Assembly: GCA_027297025.1 (NCBI GenBank) | Contig: JAPUIM010000106.1 | Location: 1-5,876 of the forward strand | Direction: 5' to 3' | Origin: Bacteroidota bacterium | GTDB taxonomy: Bacteria > Bacteroidota > Bacteroidia > Cytophagales > Cyclobacteriaceae | Length of the DNA: 5,876 nt | In this document: positions 1-5,876 of the stretch, one piece after another | Position numbering within the stretch: the stretch's first letter is position 1 | Layout: the number at the start of each line of letters is the position of its first letter | The notes under the pieces: generated by a model | Databases searched by the model: none | Seen by the model: the letters and a program-made list of their open reading frames with translations, nothing else | Told to the model about the DNA's origin: nothing | Position numbers and translations under genes: made by a program

Positions 1-3000
1 GAATACCAGTAGGAATATGTATCTCTACCGATTTCATAATACCCTCATTCAAAGGTATTTCCCTATCAATTAGGATACGCATTACATACAAAACCGCACT
101 GGTAACAATGGATATGTTGGCATTGAGATTGCCGGTATGAACAGGAGCGCTGCCTGTGAAATCGATCCTCATTTGTTTGTCTAAAATTTCAAAATTCACA
201 TGTAAGGGATTTCCATCATCAAGATTTTCTTTAGCCTCAAAATGACCCTTTCTCAAGGAAAATAAGCGATCTAAGAAACATTGGTAGGCATATTTTTTTA
301 AAAGATCCATGAACCGTTGTACCTGGGAAGTCCCGGCTTGATCACAAAGTTTTAGCAATGATTCCTGACCCAACCGAATGGAGGCCAAGGCCGCATTGAG
401 GTCAGCCAGGTTTTCCTCCAAAGCCCGTGTCGGGTATTTGGAGTTGATAAGCAATCTTTTGATCTTCTCCCATTGAACCACTCCATTTTTCACCAAATAA
501 GTGGGCTCGATCACCACTCCTTCTTCCAGCAAAGATCTGGCATCAGGGGGCATGGAACCAGGTCTTTTACCCCCTATTTCAGCGTGATGGGCTCGATTAG
601 CCACATAACCGATCAAATATTTTTTTTCGTTAAAAACCGGTGCTATTAAGGTAATGTCAGGGAGGTGTGAGCCTCCATAGGCCGGATGATTTGTGATAGC
701 CACATCACCTTGTTGCAGTGGCAAACTATTAACCACCAGACGTGTACAGATACCCAGACTACCTAAATGTACAGGTATGTGAGGGGCGTTCACCACCAGT
801 TCTCCTTTTGGACTTAACAACGCACATGAAAAATCCAAACGTTCCTTAATATTTACTGAAAAAGAAGTTCTTTGTAGCAGTGCGCCCATATTCTGGGCTA
901 TTGAGGTGAATCGATTGGTAAATAGTTCCAATTCTATTTCCTCCGGAGCTTTCTTTATAGATTTACCTTTATTGGTCGATACTTGGTGGAAATTCAAAAG
1001 GGCATTATTAGAAGCATCCAGTGAAAAATTCCATCCAGGTTCTAGATAGGTAGTACTGGTGTGACTGGTAATTAATGCCGGGCCCTCAATAAAAGCTCCA
1101 GTTTCAAAAGTTTCCCATTGATAAACAGGTATTTTCTTCCAGCCTCTATCAGTATAACCTGAGATATTTTTAAGTGATTTGGGTCCATAAGATTTCGTTG
1201 ACCTTCTTGCTGTTTGAGTCTTCGAGGGAACCGAGGAAGCTACAACTTTCACTGATTCTGCTTCAATTTCACGATCACTGATCCAATGACCATAAAGTTG
1301 TTCATATTGTTTGCGAAACTGTTCACTAATTTTATCTATGTGAATAAAATTTATCTCAATAGTTGATTCCTGACCCTTAAACCTTAGATATAATTTACGC
1401 CAACGGATGACCATGTCGTCCTTTGAAAATCCTTCCATTCTCAGTTTTTCAAATGCTTGACTTTCTAATTTTTTATAAATTTTCGGTAAATCCCCTATAA
1501 CATCATCCAGGGGCTTCAGGATCTGCAGCATCGAAAATCTTTCTATCAAGGCGTGTCCAATACCTAATGCGCTCAGCAAACCAGCATCATAGGGAATCAA
1601 GATCTGTTTAATTTCCAATAATTCAGCCACTTTACAGGCGTGTTGTCCGCCCGCTCCCCCAAAGGCAAGTAAAGTGTATTTTTTTGGATCGTATCCTTTG
1701 CCCAATGAAATTTTGCGTATGGCTTCAACCATTTTTTCATTAGCTATATCCAAAAAGCCAGAAAGTATCTTTTCTTTATTCTGTGGGTGACCGGATTTCC
1801 TGCTATCACCAACAAGCTTCTTAAAAGTTCTCTCGGCGTCTTGGGGATTGATGGGAATGCCAAAGTTGACCGGGTCCAACCTGCCAAGTAGCAGATTTAC
1901 GTCGGTTAAGGTCAAGGGTCCTGAACATCCGTAACACGCAGGACCCGGATCGGCGCCAGCGCTTTGTGGGCCTACCGAAAATTTATAACCATCATAATGA
2001 CAGATAGATCCTCCACCAGCTGCTACCGTTTCTATGGCTAAAGAGGGGCTAAATATACGGGCATCGCCTACTTGTGACTCAAATTGGTAATCTAGTTCAC
2101 CATCATACCTGGATACATCAGTGCTGGTACCTCCCATGTCTAAGGTTAAGATTTGTTTTATCCCTGATCGGTGAGAGGTGATAGCTGCTCCAACCACTCC
2201 ACCCGCGGGTCCGCTGAGCAGGCTATCTTTAGCCAAAAAATGAGAGGAGCCGGTGAGCCCTCCGGCACTGGACATAATTTTTAGTGACCCCTGTTTCACC
2301 CGGCTTCGGACCTGTTGAACATACTTGTCAATAATGGGTGCCAGGTAAGCATTGACGATAGCAGTTTCGGCCCTGGGCAAAATTTTTATAGAAGGCGCAA
2401 CCTCAGATGAAATGGAAATATGTGCTACTCCAGTTTTTTTTAAGGCTTTTTCTATCAGTTTTTCATGGCTTGGATTCAGATAACTGTGTAGAAAAGCTAC
2501 TGCTACCGATTTATCCGATGTTTTTAATTTACGCATGATCTGTTTCAGGTGATCTTTTCGGATCTTTTGAGTCACATTACCTGAAGCATCTATACGCTCC
2601 TTCACCTGGAGCACCTTTTTATAAAAGGGCAGGGGTTTTTTGATGTTCAAGGCAAATAGGTCTGGGCGCTGTTGGGTACCAATTTCAATCAAGTCTTTGA
2701 ACCCTTCTGTTATTAAAAAAGTAACCTCAGCCCCTTTTCTTTCCAAAAGTGCATTAGTGCCTTTGGTAGATCCCAATAACATATCCAGCGGAGGAAGGTC
2801 CTGGTCTAAGGCCGTTTGAGTAATTATCCTGGCTGCTAACACCGGGGCCGGTTCGGGAGAAATTATAGCGAAATCGGCCTGCTTGAACACCTTTACATCA
2901 ACTGCTTTAGATAATTTGAGGATATTATGCACTACATCGAAAGACCGTACTTTAAGTGGAGGATGGTATTGATTCAAAAGTTGAAAAGAGTAATTTCGGA

Positions 3001-3202
3001 AAATATCCTTTTCTACTTGCCAATTGGCATTTATCAACAGGCTGTTACCATCAATAACCTTTATTATTTTACCCCGAAGTGCACTGCTACTAAGTACTTT
3101 TGTTCGATAAAAATTTCCATTGGGATCATAAGCCAAACAATCGGTAAATGTGCCTCCTGTATCGATCCATACTGTCCATCTATATTTTTTGGGGAAATTC
3201 AA
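1..3202 (-). CDS. Hydantoinase/5-oxoprolinase family protein, fused HyuA-HyuB (3' end off window)
   Basis: This family uses ATP to open a cyclic amide; the best-known member turns 5-oxoproline plus ATP and water into glutamate in the cytosol, salvaging glutathione breakdown products. The frame is open from 3202 to the left edge (1,067 codons, no internal stop). Taking TTG at 3202 as residue 1, the HyuA half starts with an actin-like phosphate motif DTGGTFTD (14-21), then SGPAGG (330-335), DMGGTSTDV (355-363), AAGGGS (about 393-398), GPQSAGADPGPACYG (411-425) and FGGAGGQH (514-521). The HyuB half starts near residue 756 and shows GDVAITNHPAYGGSHLPD (832-850), NRAHHAEIGG (869-878), DFTGSAP near 1014 and PLNEGI near 1050. 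Fused family members are usually about 1,250 residues, so roughly 200 are missing. The start is uncertain: no ATG lies near the conserved N-terminus. TTG at 3202 gives MNFPKKYRWTVWID; the only in-frame ATG upstream (3334) would overlap the divergent TANGO2 gene. Family membership is secure; the substrate (oxoproline or a hydantoin) is not settled. Confidence 0.93.
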   Translation of the reverse strand, partial: MNFPKKYRWTVWIDTGGTFTDCLAYDPNGNFYRTKVLSSSALRGKIIKVIDGNSLLINANWQVEKDIFRNYSFQLLNQYHPPLKVRSFDVVHNILKLSKAVDVKVFKQADFAIISPEPAPVLAARIITQTALDQDLPPLDMLLGSTKGTNALLERKGAEVTFLITEGFKDLIEIGTQQRPDLFALNIKKPLPFYKKVLQVKERIDASGNVTQKIRKDHLKQIMRKLKTSDKSVAVAFLHSYLNPSHEKLIEKALKKTGVAHISISSEVAPSIKILPRAETAIVNAYLAPIIDKYVQQVRSRVKQGSLKIMSSAGGLTGSSHFLAKDSLLSGPAGGVVGAAITSHRSGIKQILTLDMGGTSTDVSRYDGELDYQFESQVGDARIFSPSLAIETVAAGGGSICHYDGYKFSVGPQSAGADPGPACYGCSGPLTLTDVNLLLGRLDPVNFGIPINPQDAERTFKKLVGDSRKSGHPQNKEKILSGFLDIANEKMVEAIRKISLGKGYDPKKYTLLAFGGAGGQHACKVAELLEIKQILIPYDAGLLSALGIGHALIERFSMLQILKPLDDVIGDLPKIYKKLESQAFEKLRMEGFSKDDMVIRWRKLYLRFKGQESTIEINFIHIDKISEQFRKQYEQLYGHWISDREIEAESVKVVASSVPSKTQTARRSTKSYGPKSLKNISGYTDRGWKKIPVYQWETFETGAFIEGPALITSHTSTTYLEPGWNFSLDASNNALLNFHQVSTNKGKSIKKAPEEIELELFTNRFTSIAQNMGALLQRTSFSVNIKERLDFSCALLSPKGELVVNAPHIPVHLGSLGICTRLVVNSLPLQQGDVAITNHPAYGGSHLPDITLIAPVFNEKKYLIGYVANRAHHAEIGGKRPGSMPPDARSLLEEGVVIEPTYLVKNGVVQWEKIKRLLINSKYPTRALEENLADLNAALASIRLGQESLLKLCDQAGTSQVQRFMDLLKKYAYQCFLDRLFSLRKGHFEAKENLDDGNPLHVNFEILDKQMRIDFTGSAPVHTGNLNANISIVTSAVLYVMRILIDREIPLNEGIMKSVEIHIPTGI

Positions 3203-3301
3203 ATCATTAGATGCTTGGTGAAAAATGTGACTAAAAAAATGATAAAACTTGTAAATTGAAACTTTTACTAATTTGAAAACCTTTACAGGAAAAGCAAACT
3301 G
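3203..3301. promoter_or_regulatory. Divergent intergenic region between oxoprolinase-like gene and TANGO2
   Basis: This 99-bp AT-rich gap must carry the start signals of two divergent genes if the TTG at 3202 is the true start of the oxoprolinase-like gene. I find no full match to the Bacteroidota promoter (TTTG around -33, TAnnTTTG around -7) on either strand; the nearest is CTAATTTG at 3268-3275 facing TANGO2, one base off, with a poor upstream box. A weak purine-rich AGGA (3287-3290) lies 11 nt before the TANGO2 ATG. The minus-strand reading frame of the oxoprolinase-like gene stays open across the whole gap. Confidence 0.45.
3279..3294 (+). repeat. 16-bp direct repeat, copy 1 (before TANGO2 start)
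   Basis: The sequence ACCTTTACAGGAAAAG lies 7 nt upstream of the TANGO2 ATG and contains its only purine-rich, Shine-Dalgarno-like stretch. An identical copy is found at 4027-4042 near the end of the same gene, 748 bp away. The flanking bases differ on both sides. Confidence 0.85.
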
Positions 3302-4084
3302 ATGTGCCTGATAATTTTTGCCTGGGATAAACATTCCAATTACAAATTAGCGTTAACTGCTAACAGGGATGAATTTTATGACCGGCCCACTAAACCTGCT
3401 CATTTTTGGCCGGAGACGCCAGATTTATTAGCGGGACGGGATTCAAAAGCCGGGGGTACCTGGCTAGGTATCACTCGTCAGGGAAAATTTGCGGCCATTA
3501 CTAATTTTCGGGATCCTGCCAACATTAAGCAGGAGGCACCTTCCAGAGGTGAGTTGACATTCAATTTTTTGAAAAATGATATCACTCCTCTGAAATATCT
3601 TGAGAAGCTGTCTTCATCGGCAAAAGATTACAATGGGTTCAATTTGCTGGTGGGAAATTTGAAAGAACTGTATTTTTATTCTAATGTGGAAGGGGAAATT
3701 AAAGCTTTGGTTCCCGGGTTATATGGTTTAAGTAACCATTTATTGGACACTCCCTGGCCCAAAGTAGAAATGGGTAAACAACTCTTTCAAAAATGGATGA
3801 CTTCCCCAGCCGGGAATGAGGCACAAATATTGGACTTGATGGATAATAAAAAACTGGCGGCAGATGCCAAACTGCCCTCTACCGATGTTCCTTTGGAGTG
3901 GGAGAGGGCGCTTTCAGCCATGCACATTCAAACTGAAAAGTATGGCACTGTTAGTACAACTTCTTTGCTGGTTGGTCGTGACGGGCAAGTAAAATTGGTA
4001 GAAAAAACCTTCAATAATCCCCTGGGACCTTTACAGGAAAAGGAATTTGTTTTTCAATTGGACTCGGAAGAAATACCCATCTAG
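3302..4084 (+). CDS. TANGO2/NRDE family protein
   Basis: A complete 260-residue protein, a normal length for the family. It opens with MCLIIFAW and carries the name-giving NRDE motif at residues 21-24, followed by RP (28-29), AGRD and AGGTWLG (44-56), TNFRDP (67-72), SRGEL (81-85), GFNLLVG (112-118), GLSNHLLDTPWPKV (142-155) and a C-terminal YGTVSTTSLLV block. No signal peptide or membrane segment is visible, so it is probably cytosolic. Animal TANGO2 has been linked to heme trafficking and to lipid/acyl-CoA metabolism; the bacterial role is not established. The invariant Cys2 would become N-terminal after methionine removal, which fits the idea of an Ntn-hydrolase-like fold, but activity here is inference. 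The ATG at 3302 is fixed by the conserved MCLI start. The gene stands alone on the plus strand: divergent from the oxoprolinase-like gene and convergent with the ABM gene, whose stop it overlaps. Confidence 0.93.
   Translation: MCLIIFAWDKHSNYKLALTANRDEFYDRPTKPAHFWPETPDLLAGRDSKAGGTWLGITRQGKFAAITNFRDPANIKQEAPSRGELTFNFLKNDITPLKYLEKLSSSAKDYNGFNLLVGNLKELYFYSNVEGEIKALVPGLYGLSNHLLDTPWPKVEMGKQLFQKWMTSPAGNEAQILDLMDNKKLAADAKLPSTDVPLEWERALSAMHIQTEKYGTVSTTSLLVGRDGQVKLVEKTFNNPLGPLQEKEFVFQLDSEEIPI
4027..4042 (+). repeat. 16-bp direct repeat, copy 2 (inside TANGO2 3' end)
   Basis: An exact copy of the 16 bases at 3279-3294. Here they are coding, specifying part of the TANGO2 C-terminal stretch GPLQEKEF, about 40 bases before the stop codon. 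Confidence 0.85.
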
Positions 4085-4380
4085 GGATCCACTTTCAGAG
4101 ATTTTTCCACTGAAAAAGCCTGGGCTTTTTCTTTAAATAACCGTTTGGTTTTAGGCCATACCTCCTCAAACAAAGGGGAGCAACGATAATTTTCCAGGGC
4201 CTCCTTATTTATCCAGTGACTATAGGTATATATTACATTTTTTTGGTTGATATCTCTCCACAATTCTAAATAATCACACCCGGGAAAATTCCGTATTTTA
4301 TTTTTATGTCCCTCAAAAAGTTGCAGAAACTCATCTACTTTGCTCTCCTCAAATGTCATAGTAACTACTCTGATCAGCAT
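4081..4380 (-). CDS. ABM-domain (antibiotic biosynthesis monooxygenase-like) protein
   Basis: A complete 99-residue protein of the dimeric alpha+beta-barrel ABM type, the usual size for a single-domain member. Recognisable parts are the first beta strand (MLIRVVTMTF), a helix (residues 11-31), FPGCDYLELWRD (32-43), the strand YTYSHW (51-56), LENYRCSPLFEEVW (62-75) and the final KRLFKEKAQAFS block. Characterised relatives include cofactor-free quinol oxygenases and heme-degrading enzymes, but many are unassigned; I cannot name a substrate from the sequence. It is soluble, with no signal peptide. Its ATG lies one base after the stop of the M48 protease gene, so the two are very probably co-transcribed and translationally coupled. 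Its TAG stop overlaps the convergent TANGO2 TAG within CTAG, and the hairpin at 4112-4131 lies inside its codons 84-90. Confidence 0.85.
   Translation of the reverse strand: MLIRVVTMTFEESKVDEFLQLFEGHKNKIRNFPGCDYLELWRDINQKNVIYTYSHWINKEALENYRCSPLFEEVWPKTKRLFKEKAQAFSVEKSLKVDP
4112..4131 (+). terminator. Hairpin inside ABM gene, candidate terminator for TANGO2
   Basis: The arms GAAAAAGCC (4112-4120) and GGCTTTTTC (4123-4131) are perfectly complementary around a two-base TG centre, giving in practice a 7- to 8-bp stem with a CTGG-type loop. On the plus strand the 3' arm carries five T and is followed by TTTAAATAA. It starts 27 nt after the TANGO2 stop. The form fits an intrinsic terminator, except that most of the T-run is part of the stem. 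Because the element is palindromic it could also act on the ABM/M48 transcript, but there it falls before the ABM stop codon. Confidence 0.5.
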
Positions 4381-4381
4381 A

Positions 4382-5650
4382 TTATATAGGTTCTCCTATT
4401 TTTAAAGATTGACCTTTATGGGTTTCAATGGCTTCTAATCTTTGCATCAACGGAGGATGCGAATAGTGGAAAAACACATACCAGGGATGCGGTAACAAAT
4501 TGCTCAGGTTTTCCACTGAAAGCTTTTTAAGGGCTGTCTGAAGAGCCCCGCCATCAAAGGTTTCAGTGGCATAAGCATCAGCTTCAAATTCATTTTTGCG
4601 GCTAAAAACATTCATGAATAACCCCGTAATTTTTGAAATCGGGGTGTACAAAATACCAAAGGCCAGGATATTGAGGTGCAAGGTCGTTTTGACTCCCCCC
4701 AGGGCCAATGACACATCGGTATTAAATATGATCAACGACATAATAAACAACATGATACCCACCTGTAAGACTGATAGGATCAGTCCTGAAATAATGTGTT
4801 TCTTTTTGTAATGTCCTACCTCGTGCGCCAGAACAGCAATCAATTCTTGGGTTGCATGATTTTCGATCAGTGTATCGTATAATATGATCTTTTTCTTTTT
4901 CCCAATCCCTGAGAAAAAAGCATTTGCCTTACTGGATCTGATAGACCCGTTGATGACCAAAACATTATCCAAGGGAAATTTCACCTTTTGACTATATTCT
5001 TGGATACTGTTCTTCAACTCACCATCTTCTAAAGGAGTCAGTTTGTTAAATAAAGGGACGATCAAAGAGGTGTAGAACATGTTGATGAACAGGATAAAAA
5101 CGGCAATTACCATCCAAAAATAAATCCAGAATCCTACTCCAATATTTAAAATCAACAATAACAATGATCCCAAGATCAAACCTCCGAAAATGAAGGTTAA
5201 CAAATACCCTTTGATCTTATCCAGGAAAAAGATTTTATAAGTGGTTTTGTTGAATCCAAATTTTTCTTCAATAACGAAGGTACTATACCATTGAAACGGG
5301 AGGTTAATAATATCCGCAGCCAAAAAAAGAATAGCAAAAAATCCCAAAGCTTGGGTGATTTCATTGTGAAAATTATACCTAATCCACTCATCAATAGTTC
5401 CTAAAAAACCAGTGGAGATGACAACAAAAGCCAAGAGGAAACTTAAACCAGAGGTAAGAAAAGAAAATCGAGTTTGAGTTTTGTGATAAGAAAGGGATTT
5501 CAGATAGTTCTGTTCATTATAAATACCCTTCAACTTGTCCGGAAGTTCTGCTTTTTGATACTTTAGGTTAATATAATCCAGAATCTGCTCCCAAATAAAC
5601 TCCAACGTAATAATAGCCAGGATTAAAAATAAAATGGTTTGTGCCTCCAT
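4382..5650 (-). CDS. M48 family (Ste24/HtpX-like) membrane metalloprotease
   Basis: An integral-membrane zinc endopeptidase of the CaaX-protease-1/Ste24 type, expected to handle membrane or misfolded proteins in the inner membrane. From ATG at 5650 it has 422 residues, the usual size. Hydrophobic segments lie near 5-22, 64-84, 101-117, 149-169, 173-197, 287-308 and 327-346. The family stretch FVIEEKFGFNKTT is at 125-137; the zinc site is HEVGH (276-280) with third ligand E354 in SRKNEFEAD; the C-terminal block SHPPLMQRLEAIE is at about 397-409. All catalytic residues are present. The frame is open to an ATG at 5743 (453 residues), but the 31 extra residues are encoded by the tetranucleotide repeat upstream and do not resemble the family, so I choose the internal start MEAQTILF. 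TAACTTTG (minus strand, 5664-5657) matches the Bacteroidota -7 box but would put the transcript start almost on the ATG. The downstream ABM gene follows after one base. Confidence 0.92.
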   Translation of the reverse strand: MEAQTILFLILAIITLEFIWEQILDYINLKYQKAELPDKLKGIYNEQNYLKSLSYHKTQTRFSFLTSGLSFLLAFVVISTGFLGTIDEWIRYNFHNEITQALGFFAILFLAADIINLPFQWYSTFVIEEKFGFNKTTYKIFFLDKIKGYLLTFIFGGLILGSLLLLILNIGVGFWIYFWMVIAVFILFINMFYTSLIVPLFNKLTPLEDGELKNSIQEYSQKVKFPLDNVLVINGSIRSSKANAFFSGIGKKKKIILYDTLIENHATQELIAVLAHEVGHYKKKHIISGLILSVLQVGIMLFIMSLIIFNTDVSLALGGVKTTLHLNILAFGILYTPISKITGLFMNVFSRKNEFEADAYATETFDGGALQTALKKLSVENLSNLLPHPWYVFFHYSHPPLMQRLEAIETHKGQSLKIGEPI

Positions 5651-5670
5651 AGCTGGCAAAGTTATCAAAA

Positions 5671-5753
5671 AATGAGTGATAGAATGAGTGGATGATTGAA
5701 TGAATAAACTGATCAACACCAATTCATTCATTCCGTCATTCAATCATTCATTT
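5671..5753 (-). repeat. Tetranucleotide-periodic inverted repeat (GAAT/CATT) before M48 gene
   Basis: Read on the minus strand, the PorP-like stop codon is followed directly by eight four-base units close to GAAT (5753-5722), a 15-base spacer (5721-5707), then nine units close to CATT (5706-5671), ending in a run of six T. The two halves are complementary. The longest perfect pairing is 12 bp (5692-5703 with 5736-5747, loop 32 nt); a competing 9-bp pairing (5697-5705 with 5722-5730, loop 16 nt) shares bases with it, so only one can form at a time. Position and T-run suit a transcription terminator for the PorP-like gene, or a leader structure of the protease mRNA. Confidence 0.75.
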
Positions 5754-5876
5754 TTAGATCTTGGGACAAGGAACAAAACGCATTTCTTTTGGGGGTAATT
5801 TCCTATCAGTTAAAGGGAAGGTGTAGGAGAAAGAGATTTCATGGGCACCACCGCTGCCTATTCCCAAATCGGAGAT
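5754..5876 (-). CDS. PorP/SprF-like type IX secretion outer-membrane protein, C-terminal fragment
   Basis: Only the last 40 codons and the TAA stop are in the window; the rest lies beyond the right edge. The translation begins ISDLGIGSGGAHEISFSYTF and ends RFVPCPKI. A glycine-rich turn leading into a HEI-x-hydrophobic-x-Y-x-F closing beta strand is typical of the end of PorP/SprF proteins, outer-membrane beta-barrel components tied to gliding and the type IX secretion system of Bacteroidota; the short tail with a CPK/CPR-type end also recalls that family. The match rests on a short stretch, and another outer-membrane barrel protein is possible. The gene runs in the same direction as the M48 gene, separated by 103 bases filled by the inverted repeat. 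Confidence 0.6.
   Translation of the reverse strand: MSDLGIGSGGAHEISFSYTFPLTDRKLPPKEMRFVPCPKI

Noticed and set aside
2551..2568. Tandem GATCTTTT repeat, GATCTTTT-CG-GATCTTTT
   Set aside because: Lies within coding sequence for a Lys/Arg/Asp-rich helix of the oxoprolinase-like protein; short and explained by codon use.
1..3202. Possible frameshift or pseudogene, since a gene this long often hides a break
   Set aside because: Translation of the full minus-strand frame is continuous and shows conserved motifs from both halves in the expected order.
2927..3259. Plus-strand open frame of 110 codons
   Set aside because: It lies antisense to the conserved DTGGTFTD-containing start of the oxoprolinase-like gene and has no recognisable protein features.
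4104..4521. A 13-bp repeat, TTTTCCACTGAAA, in both the ABM and M48 genes (4104-4116 and 4509-4521)
   Set aside because: Both copies encode a similar Ser-Val-Glu stretch and a 13-base match is not surprising in a window of this size and composition.
4596..4811. Plus-strand open frame of 71 codons
   Set aside because: Antisense to the zinc-site region of the M48 protease; a shadow of that coding sequence.
5197..5394. Minus-strand open frame of 65 codons
   Set aside because: Alternative frame inside the membrane-domain part of the M48 gene, whose own frame has clear family motifs.

Overview
The window reads as ordinary chromosomal DNA of a member of the Bacteroidota, probably the Cytophagales/Cyclobacteriaceae side. 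The grounds are AT-rich, tightly packed genes with little Shine-Dalgarno signal, the C-terminal tail of what looks like a PorP/SprF-type outer-membrane protein of the type IX secretion system, and an M48 Ste24-like protease of the kind common in that phylum. The taxonomic call is an inference from gene content. I see no mobile element, CRISPR array, tRNA, rRNA or phage gene.

Layout from left to right. (1) Positions 1-3202, minus strand: a large hydantoinase/5-oxoprolinase-family gene with fused HyuA-like and HyuB-like halves. It runs off the left edge. I translated it through the whole window and found no stop or frameshift over 1,067 codons. (2) Positions 3203-3301: a 99-bp divergent intergenic gap. 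(3) Positions 3302-4084, plus strand: a complete TANGO2/NRDE-family protein. (4) Positions 4081-4380, minus strand: a small ABM-fold (antibiotic biosynthesis monooxygenase-like) protein. Its stop codon overlaps the TANGO2 stop in a shared CTAG. (5) Positions 4382-5650, minus strand: an M48 membrane metalloprotease, with a single base between its stop and the ABM start codon. (6) Positions 5651-5753: a gap filled almost entirely by a tetranucleotide-periodic inverted repeat. (7) Positions 5754-5876, minus strand: the last 40 residues of the PorP/SprF-like protein.

The M48 and ABM genes almost certainly share a transcript, running towards TANGO2, which comes the other way and ends on the same four bases. 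A hairpin inside the ABM coding region sits where a terminator for TANGO2 would be expected. The oxoprolinase-like gene is transcribed away from TANGO2. The enzymes (amide-ring hydrolysis, a TANGO2-type lipid/heme-linked protein, membrane proteolysis, a possible quinol oxygenase) do not form a recognisable pathway, so I read this as a housekeeping/accessory neighbourhood and not as a new system. The parts most worth a second look are non-coding: the GAAT/CATT-phased inverted repeat before the protease, a 16-bp perfect direct repeat bracketing TANGO2, and the interlocked convergent 3' ends.
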